A DNA stretch of 64,000 nucleotides, from NCBI GenBank assembly GCA_024919175.1, contig CP103804.1, forward strand, positions 496,001 through 560,000. Direction: 5' to 3'. Below the pieces are notes generated by a model. The model had not been told where the DNA came from and made no database searches. It saw only the letters and a list, made by a program, of their open reading frames with translations. A program made the position numbers and the translations under genes. The first letter of the stretch is position 1, and each line of letters begins with the position of its first letter. This stretch comes from Clostridioides difficile. Lineage in GTDB: Bacteria; Bacillota; Clostridia; Peptostreptococcales; Peptostreptococcaceae. This document shows positions 44,734-53,311 of the stretch, in pieces.

Positions 44734-45690
44734 ATGAAAATACTAGGTATTTCTTTTGGAACAAAAAATGGAAATAATGACACAATGTGTAAAGTGGCAC
44801 TTAAAGGTGCTCAAGAAGCAGGAGCTGAAGTAGAATTTATTCAAATGTCATCTCTTAACATTAAACATTGTACTGGATGTTGTGCATGTATTAAGACTTT
44901 ACTATCTGGAAAAGGTAGTATGTGTGTATTAAAAGATGATTTTGAATGGTTACTTGATAAAATGAAAGATGCAGATGGCATAGTAGTTTCAGACCCTATC
45001 TTTGAGGAAGGGGCATCAGGATTATTCCATACTATAATGGATCGTTTTGGACCAAGAGCAGATAGAGGAAATAATATTATAGGAACAAAAGTAGCAGAAG
45101 CTACAGGAGGAAAAGTTCCAGATTCAAGGATACTTAATGATAAAGTAATATCATTCATGGGAATAGGAGGATCAGACTGGGGCACAAGAGTTCAATGTGA
45201 GCATGCTATGCTAGCCTTAATACCAATGTGGAAAATTATAGATAATGCTTGGTTACCATGGGCAAAGGAATTAGTAATGGATGACTCAAAACTTGCTCAA
45301 GTTCATCAAATAGGTTTAAACATAGTTGAAGCAGCAGAAGATTTTGACAAAGCTTTATACAAAGGAGAAGAAGGAGTCTGTCCACATTGCAATAATAGAC
45401 TATTCTACCTTGAGCCAGGTACTAAAAAATCAATATGTGCTCTATGTGGTATAGTTGGAGAATTAGATACTGTAAATGGAAAAACTGTTTTTAGTTTCCC
45501 AGAAGAGCAATTAGGTCATGCTCATGATACTTTAGCAGGTAAGTTTATACATGGTGATGATATTAAGCAAATGGAAGGCCATTATGCAGAAGTTTGTAAA
45601 ACACCAGAATTTAAAGAAAGAAAAGCAGCTTACAATTTTATAGAACCATCAACCAAAGAAAAGCATGTTGAACTTTCATTAGGAGAATAA
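44734..45690 (+). CDS. NAD(P)H-dependent FMN reductase-like flavoprotein with Cys clusters
   Basis: A 318-residue protein. The N-terminal flavodoxin fold (about 1-190) includes GISFGTKNGNND and the cysteine motif CTGCCACIKTLLSGKGSMC (about 47-65) followed by VLKDDFEWLLDKM. This matches iron-sulfur flavoproteins of the multimeric flavodoxin family. A zinc-ribbon-like CPHC...CALC pair lies near 216-239, then a 70-residue tail. It probably passes electrons to an organic substrate. It follows the LVIVD gene by 27 nt. Confidence 0.8.
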   Translation: MKILGISFGTKNGNNDTMCKVALKGAQEAGAEVEFIQMSSLNIKHCTGCCACIKTLLSGKGSMCVLKDDFEWLLDKMKDADGIVVSDPIFEEGASGLFHTIMDRFGPRADRGNNIIGTKVAEATGGKVPDSRILNDKVISFMGIGGSDWGTRVQCEHAMLALIPMWKIIDNAWLPWAKELVMDDSKLAQVHQIGLNIVEAAEDFDKALYKGEEGVCPHCNNRLFYLEPGTKKSICALCGIVGELDTVNGKTVFSFPEEQLGHAHDTLAGKFIHGDDIKQMEGHYAEVCKTPEFKERKAAYNFIEPSTKEKHVELSLGE

Positions 45691-45740
45691 TTAAAATCTG
45701 AAAACTTTTATCTTAATTGCTGTTATAGGAGATTTATTGT

Positions 45741-46022
45741 ATGAATGAAAAGCCAAGCTTTAAGCAGATTGAAATTATTAATATAGTGAATAATATTCTC
45801 ATAGCACTCATCACATCGATTATGGCATTTATATTCTTAGTAGTTTTTAATTTAGTACTTACATTTTACAATGTTAGATTAGCTCCAATATTTATTTCTA
45901 TATTTATACCACTGTATTTAAGTTATTTTGTAGTACCTAATGATTGTAAATTTAATAGTAGTGGAGTTAGTAGGGTTAAGCAAGATATAGAAGCTACTAA
46001 CTATAATATAGGAAATGGATAG
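45741..46022 (+). CDS. Small membrane protein, two TM helices
   Basis: A 93-residue protein with two long hydrophobic stretches (about 15-45 and 47-65) and a polar tail. I do not recognise a family. Its stop overlaps the start of the next gene by 8 nt (ATGGATAG), so the two are translationally coupled and may form one membrane complex. Confidence 0.7.
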   Translation: MNEKPSFKQIEIINIVNNILIALITSIMAFIFLVVFNLVLTFYNVRLAPIFISIFIPLYLSYFVVPNDCKFNSSGVSRVKQDIEATNYNIGNG

Positions 46023-46527
46023 AAAGAAAAAAGAAATATTAACACTATCCATAGGAATTGCTTTACTACCTCCTTTATGGGCAGTGTTAGCACCTTATAT
46101 AGGAATAAAAACTGGAGCTGTAGCACTTATTTGTGCTGGATTATATGTAACAAATGGTAATAAACGAAAAGATGGACTAAAAATAATGTTCGGTTTTTGG
46201 TGTGGAGATTTATGGGCAGTGTTGGCTATTTTAATTATGGAAAATATAAATTTCAATCTAAACTTAGAATTATTTCTAACTCTTAGCATATTAGGATTTT
46301 TTGCAGTTATAATTGCATCTTTATTTGAAAAAATAATCTTTTTACCAGCATGGCTTTGTGGTTGGGCCATAGGTCTAACTATTATGACAGGTGAAAGTAT
46401 TATTAACTTACAAGGCCTTTGTATTCAAATTGCTGTGGCTATGGCAGTAGGAGTCTGGTATGTAGGAGCAGGGGTAGATTTATTTACTATGTGTATTTTG
46501 AAGGAAGATAAAAAAACGGGAAATTGA
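46015..46527 (+). CDS. DUF1097-like membrane protein
   Basis: A 170-residue protein with about five hydrophobic segments. It resembles DUF1097/YcdZ-type inner membrane proteins, whose function is unknown. Placement inside the LVIVD operon suggests uptake or export of the substrate. The family call is tentative. Confidence 0.6.
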   Translation: MDRKKKEILTLSIGIALLPPLWAVLAPYIGIKTGAVALICAGLYVTNGNKRKDGLKIMFGFWCGDLWAVLAILIMENINFNLNLELFLTLSILGFFAVIIASLFEKIIFLPAWLCGWAIGLTIMTGESIINLQGLCIQIAVAMAVGVWYVGAGVDLFTMCILKEDKKTGN

Positions 46528-46564
46528 AAGCATGTTAATATAATTTGATTATAGGAGAATGTTT

Positions 46565-47413
46565 ATGGGATTTGAATTTAAAATAATGAGAAGTTTAATA
46601 TATGTAGGGCTTGCTAAGGAAGAGTATAGACCTAAATTAATGGACTGGCTATATCGATATCATATTCCAGATAGTATTAGTAATTTTGGACCATATTGTA
46701 CTAAATACGCTTTTTATCAAGCATATCCTACACCAGATGAAGGCGAACGTTTTGGTGTACGTAAGATGCAATTAACAGAGCATTATTGGATTGTAGATGA
46801 ACACATGCCTGAAATGGCAAATAGAATTATGACAGAGTATATGCCTATGGATGTTCTCCGTTGGCAAGGATGTATACCAGATGTGGAGAACAAAAAAGTT
46901 CATGAAAATGCAGAAAGTGGAGATGCAGGACGTGCAGTAGGTGGGGATAACGGATGTCCTCCATTTATATTTGCCTTTGTTCCAATAAACTGGGAAGAAG
47001 ATTTTAGAGGAAAAGGGCGTACTGTACAGGATGGACCAAACTATCGTTGGCAATTTATGATTAAGTACCCAGATGGAATTTCTAAAGAAGAAGGAGAAAA
47101 ATGGTTCTATGATGAGGTAGTTCCATACTTTACAGACTGCTGTTATGTTAATCGTTTTGTAAGTAGTAAAATCATGATTAATTATGGAGCAACTGCATTT
47201 GATCGTGTAGTAGAGCTATGGTTTGAAGGAGAAGAAGAATGGTATAAAGCTGTGGTTGAAGGAACAAAATCATTTATTAAAAGGCCAGAATGGGCACAAG
47301 AAGAGGCGTTCCCATATTTAAAGCCACAATTTAATATTGCATCCGTATTCTTAGGTGATATAGCAACTATGGACGCATATTCACAGTATCGTGGATATAT
47401 TCCAATGAGATAA
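46565..47413 (+). CDS. EthD-like dimeric alpha/beta-barrel protein
   Basis: A 282-residue soluble protein that appears to contain two ferredoxin-like halves (about 1-135 and 150-275); no transmembrane segment is present. It looks EthD-like (LMDWLYRYHIPDSISNFGP, KMQLTEHYWIVDEHMP), a fold used by small monooxygenases and isomerases, but no exact family is certain. ATG 46565 has AGGAGA at 7 nt; the upstream ATG at 46559 is too close. CGT arginine codons are frequent, unlike the core genes. Confidence 0.6.
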   Translation: MGFEFKIMRSLIYVGLAKEEYRPKLMDWLYRYHIPDSISNFGPYCTKYAFYQAYPTPDEGERFGVRKMQLTEHYWIVDEHMPEMANRIMTEYMPMDVLRWQGCIPDVENKKVHENAESGDAGRAVGGDNGCPPFIFAFVPINWEEDFRGKGRTVQDGPNYRWQFMIKYPDGISKEEGEKWFYDEVVPYFTDCCYVNRFVSSKIMINYGATAFDRVVELWFEGEEEWYKAVVEGTKSFIKRPEWAQEEAFPYLKPQFNIASVFLGDIATMDAYSQYRGYIPMR

Positions 47414-47488
47414 AAATTATAATAGGAAGCTAAACATTATTTACATAAAATTTTGTTTTAACATTTTTAATTTGTGTGTAATAAAAGC

Positions 47489-47528
47489 AAGGAAACATAT
47501 TTTACTTAACTTTAAGTGATGTTTCCTT
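47489..47528 (+). terminator. Hairpin after the LVIVD operon
   Basis: AAGGAAACAT (47489-47498) / ATGTTTCCTT (47519-47528), with ACTTAA/TTAAGT pairing inside. Confidence 0.75.
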
Positions 47529-47578
47529 CAACAAATTATTTTGAAGATTTATTTTATGGAACTTTATATTAAGTTCCC

Positions 47579-47614
47579 AACCACTCTTAGCTACCAACTT
47601 TGAGTGGTTTTTTA
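47579..47614 (+). terminator. Second terminator after the LVIVD operon
   Basis: AACCACTC (47579-47586) / GAGTGGTT (47602-47609) followed by a T run. Confidence 0.8.
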
Positions 47615-47669
47615 GTCTATCATAATATTAGAAATATGAAATTTTAATGTATACTAAAAAGTGGCATCT

Positions 47670-48329
47670 CTAAAATGTTTGATTTTTTTGATTTAAAGAT
47701 GATAAACCTTGTATGAACATATTAAGTCCCCATATAAACATAGTATCTGAGCCTAATAACCTAATAGTTTTATTTTTAAATAACCTATTTACAGGTTCTG
47801 TTTCATCAAAATTGTCTAAGTTTATATTGTATTTTTTATCTTCAACCATGTTTTCTTGTATTTTTTTTTGAGCAAGATAATCTATTTCAAAAGAAATAAT
47901 ATAATTTAAAAAAGTAATAACACTAGAAAACTTCTCTTCATCTGAAAAATTCAAATTATCTATGATTTTTAAAAGTTCATTGTGTAATTTTAAGAAATTT
48001 AGGTCCACAGGAGTTGCTTGTAAAAGTAAGTGTGCAGAGTATGGATACTTACGCAAAACACGAGAAATGACCATCCCATAATTGAATATCTGTTTTTCCC
48101 AATTAAGATTGCATTCCACTTTATCTAATATTTTTTTTATAACTTCATCGGTTAATCTGCGAAATATATCTTCTTTACTTTTAAAGTGCCAATATATAGA
48201 AGGTGCTTTTATATTTAACAAAGTAGAAAGTTTTCTCATACTAAAGTTGTCAATGCCTTCTAAGTCCAATAATTTCCAAGATGCCTCTATTATACTTTCT
48301 TCGCTTATTCTTTTTCTTAGTTCAGTCAT
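47670..48329 (-). CDS. TetR-family regulator
   Basis: A 219-residue regulator. The N-terminal helix-turn-helix is IIEASWKLLDLEGIDNFSMRKLS with NIKAPSIYWHFKSKEDIFRRL, close to the TetR class that binds drugs. It lies downstream of, and co-directional with, a MATE efflux gene. The second ATG (48329) has GAGGAG at 8 nt and is preferred over the first (48335). Confidence 0.88.
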   Translation of the reverse strand: MTELRKRISEESIIEASWKLLDLEGIDNFSMRKLSTLLNIKAPSIYWHFKSKEDIFRRLTDEVIKKILDKVECNLNWEKQIFNYGMVISRVLRKYPYSAHLLLQATPVDLNFLKLHNELLKIIDNLNFSDEEKFSSVITFLNYIISFEIDYLAQKKIQENMVEDKKYNINLDNFDETEPVNRLFKNKTIRLLGSDTMFIWGLNMFIQGLSSLNQKNQTF

Positions 48330-48383
48330 ATACATTACTCCTCAGTATAATTAAATTATTTTGATAAACCTATTATACCAATT

Positions 48384-48442
48384 ATATCAAATAAAAAGCA
48401 GTGTATAAAAGTTAATTTAGATACATTGCTTTTATTTGATAT
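48384..48442 (-). terminator. Terminator between MATE and TetR genes
   Basis: Long near-perfect inverted repeat (48384-48405 / 48421-48442), one bulge and one mismatch, after the MATE stop. Confidence 0.75.
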
Positions 48443-48447
48443 GTTTA

Positions 48448-49797
48448 CTATTTTACTTTTAATTCTTTTTTAAATAGAAAGTAAAACATTAACCCTATTA
48501 AGAATGCTATAAATTCAGTTACAGTTGAAGACCATACTAATCCATGTAAACCAAATTGGCCATTCATAAATAATATTATAGGTATTATAAGGATACTTTG
48601 AACTAATGAAATTACTATAGTCGGCATACCTTTACCAATACCTTGGAATAGACCTAGTATTAAACCTGCAAATCCATTAAATATCGTTGTAACCAATGAT
48701 GCAGTTAATATATATTCTCCTACCTTTATTAATTCACTACTTTGAGTAAATGCTCCAAGGATATTATATCTGAATACATAAGTAACTGATACAAAGATTA
48801 GTACTATTAAGCCTATAAAGCAACAAGCTGTTTTAAAACTATCATTTAATCTTTTTAAGTTTTTATTAGAATAATTATAAGCAAATAATGGTATTACTCC
48901 AAAGAAGATTCCCATAACTAAAAATTGAGGAACTTGAACTAACCTAGATGCGATACCAAAACCTGCGATAACATCATCACCATACTTAATAGCATATATA
49001 TTAAGTAAAAGTGTTGAGATAATCATAAAACCAGAATTCATAAGCTCTGATACACCAATTTTTAAAACTTCGACTTGGTCTTTGAATGAAATCCAGATAT
49101 GTGATAAAAAACCACGAAGATGTTCACTTTTAAATTGAAGATAATAAACATAATATAATAATGAAATTAAATTAGCTATCCCGACAGCTATTGCAGCTCC
49201 TACTACATTAAGTTTAAAATAAAGTATTAATAATGGGTCAAACATTAAATTAACTACAACATTTATCACCATTCCATACATAGATTCTTTAGCCGCTCCT
49301 TCTGAACGAACCACTTGCTCCAATGTAAAGTTTCCAACTGTTGAAATACCCGTAATAAGTAAAGCCATTACATAATTTTTAGAATATAAGTATACACCAC
49401 TATCAACACCTAATAGTTTTAATAGTGGATTTATAAATACAACTGCTAATCCACAAAAAATCACTGCAATTATAAGTCCAATATAAAAACTATATCCAGC
49501 AACTTTTTTAGCTTTTTTACTATCATCTACTGCAATAAGCCTTGTTATAAATGTACTTGCTCCTATACCAAACATATTGCCTATTGCCATTAAAAATATA
49601 AACACAGGCAAACCTAACGTTATAGCTGACATCATTTTGGTGTCATTTAACATACCTATGAAATATGCATTTACAACATTGTAAATTGTCCCTACTGACA
49701 TACCTACCATCATAGGTATAGAAAGATTTAAAACTGATTTTCTAACAGGAGCATCTTTTAAAAGATACTCATTTGAATTATCCATTTGTTGTTCCAT
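48448..49797 (-). CDS. MATE-family efflux transporter
   Basis: A 449-residue membrane protein with about twelve hydrophobic segments in two halves. It begins PVRKSVLNLSIPMMVGMSVGTIYNVVNAYFIG, the MATE signature, and has the paired half EVLKIGVSELMNSG. It exports cationic drugs or metabolites by Na+ or H+ antiport; the substrate is unknown. It is probably regulated by the TetR-family protein through the palindrome at 49812-49830. Confidence 0.92.
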   Translation of the reverse strand: MEQQMDNSNEYLLKDAPVRKSVLNLSIPMMVGMSVGTIYNVVNAYFIGMLNDTKMMSAITLGLPVFIFLMAIGNMFGIGASTFITRLIAVDDSKKAKKVAGYSFYIGLIIAVIFCGLAVVFINPLLKLLGVDSGVYLYSKNYVMALLITGISTVGNFTLEQVVRSEGAAKESMYGMVINVVVNLMFDPLLILYFKLNVVGAAIAVGIANLISLLYYVYYLQFKSEHLRGFLSHIWISFKDQVEVLKIGVSELMNSGFMIISTLLLNIYAIKYGDDVIAGFGIASRLVQVPQFLVMGIFFGVIPLFAYNYSNKNLKRLNDSFKTACCFIGLIVLIFVSVTYVFRYNILGAFTQSSELIKVGEYILTASLVTTIFNGFAGLILGLFQGIGKGMPTIVISLVQSILIIPIILFMNGQFGLHGLVWSSTVTEFIAFLIGLMFYFLFKKELKVK

Positions 49798-50114
49798 AGT
49801 TACCCCCTAGTAATCTAACGATGTTAGATTTGATTTATGCGTATATATTAACATGTTATTTTAAAAAATGCAAATTAAACTTACACTGTTATATTGATGG
49901 AATAAGTATTCAATATTATATAACTATTAAATTAGAAGTTCTAATAATTGAAAAAATATGTATGATATAAGTACTTTTCAATGTGAAATTTTAAACGAGT
50001 TTATAGTAGGAAACGTTAAATACTTTTCAATGTATGAAAAATTTATAGGTTACTATTTATTTTTATGGTAAGATATAAAGAAATTATAAGAGGAATATTT
50101 AAGGGGGAATAGAT
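49798..50114. other. Divergent spacer between MATE and isochorismatase-like genes
   Basis: 317 nt with the 8-3-8 palindrome at 49812-49830 and a 13-bp direct repeat TACTTTTCAATGT at 49972-49984 and 50021-50033. No coding sequence was seen. Confidence 0.65.
49812..49830. promoter_or_regulatory. Candidate TetR operator
   Basis: AATCTAAC-GAT-GTTAGATT, a perfect 8-bp palindrome with a 3-nt centre, just upstream of the MATE ribosome site. Confidence 0.55.
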
Positions 50115-50636
50115 ATGGTTTTACTGGTTGTTGATACACAAAAACTAATAACAAATGAAAAATTATATAATTTTCATGAATTTGTAGCAAATGTAGAGAA
50201 TTTAATTGATACAGCAAGAAAAAATAATATAGAAATAATATACATACGCCATGACGATGGAGCTGAAAATGAATTAACTAAGGGTAATGATGGTTTTGAA
50301 ATATATGAAAAATTTAAACCATGTAATGAAGAAAAAATATTTGATAAAAAAGTAAATAGTGCCTTTAAGGAAACAGGATTACTAGAATACTTAATAAGTA
50401 AGAGTGAAAAAGATATAATTGTTATTGGGCTTCAAACAGATTACTGTATTGATGCCACTATAAAATGTGGATTTGAGCATGGATTTAATATAATAGTCCC
50501 AGCCTATGCAAATACAACTATTGACAATTCATTTATGTCAGCAAAACAATCGTATGAATACTACAATGAATTTATTTGGAATGGAAGATATGCAGAGTGT
50601 ATTTCGTTAGAGGAAACACTTAAAAAAATGAAATAG
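50115..50636 (+). CDS. Isochorismatase-family cysteine hydrolase
   Basis: A 173-residue hydrolase. The catalytic triad is visible as aspartate in LLVVDTQKLI, lysine near IFDKKVNSAF and cysteine in GLQTDYCIDATIKCG (about residue 117). The family includes nicotinamidases and other amidases; the substrate is unknown. GGGGGAAT precedes the ATG. It is a single-gene unit with a strong terminator. Confidence 0.88.
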   Translation: MVLLVVDTQKLITNEKLYNFHEFVANVENLIDTARKNNIEIIYIRHDDGAENELTKGNDGFEIYEKFKPCNEEKIFDKKVNSAFKETGLLEYLISKSEKDIIVIGLQTDYCIDATIKCGFEHGFNIIVPAYANTTIDNSFMSAKQSYEYYNEFIWNGRYAECISLEETLKKMK

Positions 50637-50674
50637 ATTATTATATAAGAAAGAAAATTTAACTAACCTTTCTT

Positions 50675-50705
50675 GAGTTTCTTTATTTAAGAAACTCTTT
50701 TTTTA
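50675..50705 (+). terminator. Terminator after isochorismatase-like gene
   Basis: GAGTTTCTT (50675-50683) / AAGAAACTC (50689-50697) then T run. Confidence 0.9.
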
Positions 50706-50899
50706 TGGATACAATCTATACTTGTATTATAGTTTGTATTTTAGATAAGTTTAATTTTTGTCTTAGTCTAAAACAAAAGTTAGACTTAAATGAAATTGAA
50801 AAGGCTAAAATTATCAAATAAAATAAATATTGTGGAGGTGATGAAAATCCAGTGATAATATAAAGACTAATCTTAACAAGAAAGTAGGGATTAATAGAA

Positions 50900-52981
50900 G
50901 TGGATAAAGAAATTGTATCAATTCTTCAGATTTTATTAAATAACACATTGATTACAGCTGATGAATTGCAGGAGGAATCTAACTCGTCAAAGAGGCAAAT
51001 TACTTATAGAATAAATAAAATCAATGACATACTTAAAGTAAAAAAAGTACCACTTATATATTTAAGAGCTGACAAAGATATTATTGTTAAAAAAGATACA
51101 AAAGATGCAATTAGAGAAATCCTTGAAAAAAACTATTCTAAGAATACTTACTATTTTAGCAAAACAGAAAGACTTTTATATATGTATTTAATGCTTTTTA
51201 TTAATCTGGAGGATATTTCAATCAACCATTTTATAAATTCTATAAAAGTAAGTAGGTCTACTGTAAATCTTGATTTTAAAGATTTGATACCAGAACTTGA
51301 AAAAAAGAGTATTAAAGTTAAGAACAATCGTATAAACGGATATTACTTAGTCGGGAATGAGATGGAAATTAGAAGAGTACTTATTAAAAACATTATAGAA
51401 ACTCTATCTAATGAGAAAAGTTCAAGAGTATTTGATATTTTTATTGAAGAGTATAAGTTAGATAGCTTTGAAGAAGCTAAAAAAATTATATTAAAGCTTG
51501 TAAAAAAATATGAAATTACTTTTGTTGAAGATAGATTAATAGAGTTTATATATATCTTCATCTTTCTAAAAGCAAGGATGTATTCAAATAGAATAATTGC
51601 TCAAGAGAATATAGATATTCCTAATATTGCAGTCATGAGTTCGATGAAGGAATACAAATTTGCTAGGGAATTATTAGAAGTATATGAGAGTAAAGAAAAG
51701 ATAAAATCTCATAATATAATGTATATTAGTGCTTGGATTTTAGGTATATCAGTAGGAAATGATGAAGAAGATACAGAAGATAGAGCTGTTATTTCAAAAA
51801 TTGTAAATAAAATGATGACAAATTTTGGATACTTAAGTGGAGTTTATTATATAAGCCAAGAAAAAATATTTAAGAGATTATATTCTCATTTTAGACCAGC
51901 CTATTACAGACTTTTATTTAAATTACCTATTTATAATCCAATTTGTGAAAAGGTAAAGGAAGAATATAGATTAGTTTACAGAATTGTAAGTAATGCAATG
52001 AAAGAGTTTTGTGGACTATTTGGAGAAGAAATTCAAGAAGAGGAATTGGCATACTTAACTATGCATTTTGCAACACTTTTCTCAGACAAAAAAGAGTTTG
52101 ATGTCCCTAGAAAAAGGATAGCATTGATAGTTTGTTCAAATGGTGTTGGTAGTTCAGCTATTTTACATGCAGAACTTACAAGTTTATTCCCTGATTTGCA
52201 TTTTCTACCTATATTGGAATCTTCTGAGTTGAAAAACATAAGTCAACCTGTAGACATTGTGTTTACTACCAATTATAAGGCAGAGGGTTTAAAAATAGAT
52301 GTACCAGTAATTAAAGTTAGTCCTGTTATGACCCCAAAAGAAAAGTATAAAGTTACACGTGAAGTGTACATTCAATTGGGTGATATTTTTTTAAGGCAAC
52401 CTAAAATAGATGAGGTTATGGATATAATAAAAAAATATGCAAAAGTAACTTCTGAAAGTATGCTTTCAAGTGAGTTATTAGCTTATTTTACACAAATAGA
52501 AAATTTTACGTCTAAGGAAGGAGAAGGGCCTATGCTAAGTGACATTACTAATGAAACACTAATAAAACTAAGGATAAAAGCTAAAGATTGGGAGGAGGCT
52601 ATTAGACAGTCAGCTTCTGTCTTAGTTGAAAATAATAAAGTAACTGAAGCCTATGTAGATGCTATGGTTAACTCAGCAAAGGCATCTGGGCCGTACATAG
52701 TAATTACAAAACATGTGGCACTTCCACATGCTAGACCAGAAGCAGGGGCAAAAGAAATTGCAATAGGGATTGCTACTTTAGAAAATCCTATTGAGTTTGG
52801 AAATGATGATAATGACCCTGTAAAATATGTATTTTGCTTAAGTGCAATAGATAATAATACTCATTTACGTGCTATGTCTGAGTTAGTTGAATTATTGGAA
52901 GAAGAAAAATTTTTTAGCGTTTTGGATAATGCTAAAGAAGCTAATGAAATTATTGATTTTATAAAAAGACACGAATTATAA
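50900..52981 (+). CDS. PRD-containing PTS regulator (BglG/MtlR type) with EIIB and EIIA domains
   Basis: A 693-residue regulator. N-terminal helix-turn-helix domains (about 1-130), two PRD domains (about 190-400), a EIIB-like domain with VCSNGVGSSAILHAEL (cysteine near 411) and a fructose/mannitol-type EIIA domain with VALPHARPEAG (histidine near 611). Activity should depend on phosphorylation by PTS proteins. It heads the operon with EIIB and EIIC but no separate EIIA gene, so its EIIA domain could also serve transport. GTG start. Confidence 0.88.
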   Translation: MDKEIVSILQILLNNTLITADELQEESNSSKRQITYRINKINDILKVKKVPLIYLRADKDIIVKKDTKDAIREILEKNYSKNTYYFSKTERLLYMYLMLFINLEDISINHFINSIKVSRSTVNLDFKDLIPELEKKSIKVKNNRINGYYLVGNEMEIRRVLIKNIIETLSNEKSSRVFDIFIEEYKLDSFEEAKKIILKLVKKYEITFVEDRLIEFIYIFIFLKARMYSNRIIAQENIDIPNIAVMSSMKEYKFARELLEVYESKEKIKSHNIMYISAWILGISVGNDEEDTEDRAVISKIVNKMMTNFGYLSGVYYISQEKIFKRLYSHFRPAYYRLLFKLPIYNPICEKVKEEYRLVYRIVSNAMKEFCGLFGEEIQEEELAYLTMHFATLFSDKKEFDVPRKRIALIVCSNGVGSSAILHAELTSLFPDLHFLPILESSELKNISQPVDIVFTTNYKAEGLKIDVPVIKVSPVMTPKEKYKVTREVYIQLGDIFLRQPKIDEVMDIIKKYAKVTSESMLSSELLAYFTQIENFTSKEGEGPMLSDITNETLIKLRIKAKDWEEAIRQSASVLVENNKVTEAYVDAMVNSAKASGPYIVITKHVALPHARPEAGAKEIAIGIATLENPIEFGNDDNDPVKYVFCLSAIDNNTHLRAMSELVELLEEEKFFSVLDNAKEANEIIDFIKRHEL

Positions 52982-52996
52982 AAGGGGGATTTAATT

Positions 52997-53284
52997 ATGT
53001 ATAAAATTTTAATCGCATGTAGAGCAGGAGTTGGCTCAAGTTTAATGTTAAAAATAAAGACTCAACAAATTATTAAGGAAAATAATTTTCCAATTGAAGT
53101 AGAGCATGGTTCATTAGACTCATTAAATGGTTTCAATGGAGATGCTGTAGAAACATTAATTGATGTTGCAGAAGAGTTAAAAAATAAAAATTTGAAATTT
53201 GATATAATTGGAATTCACAATATTGTTGACCGTAATGAAATTAAAACAGCATTAGAAAAATTTCTTGCATCAAAAGAAAAATAA
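52997..53284 (+). CDS. PTS EIIB, ascorbate/galactitol type
   Basis: A 95-residue EIIB with the phospho-cysteine loop ILIACRAGVGSSLMLKIK (cysteine 8). It passes phosphate from EIIA to the incoming sugar via the adjacent EIIC. AAAGGGGG lies 8 nt before the ATG. Confidence 0.9.
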   Translation: MYKILIACRAGVGSSLMLKIKTQQIIKENNFPIEVEHGSLDSLNGFNGDAVETLIDVAEELKNKNLKFDIIGIHNIVDRNEIKTALEKFLASKEK

Positions 53285-53311
53285 AATTTAATAGAATAAG
53301 GAGGGCTATTT

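Noticed and set aside
50836..50860. GGAGGTG followed by ATG upstream of the PRD regulator
   Set aside because: The frame ends after five codons; probably a leader feature or chance.
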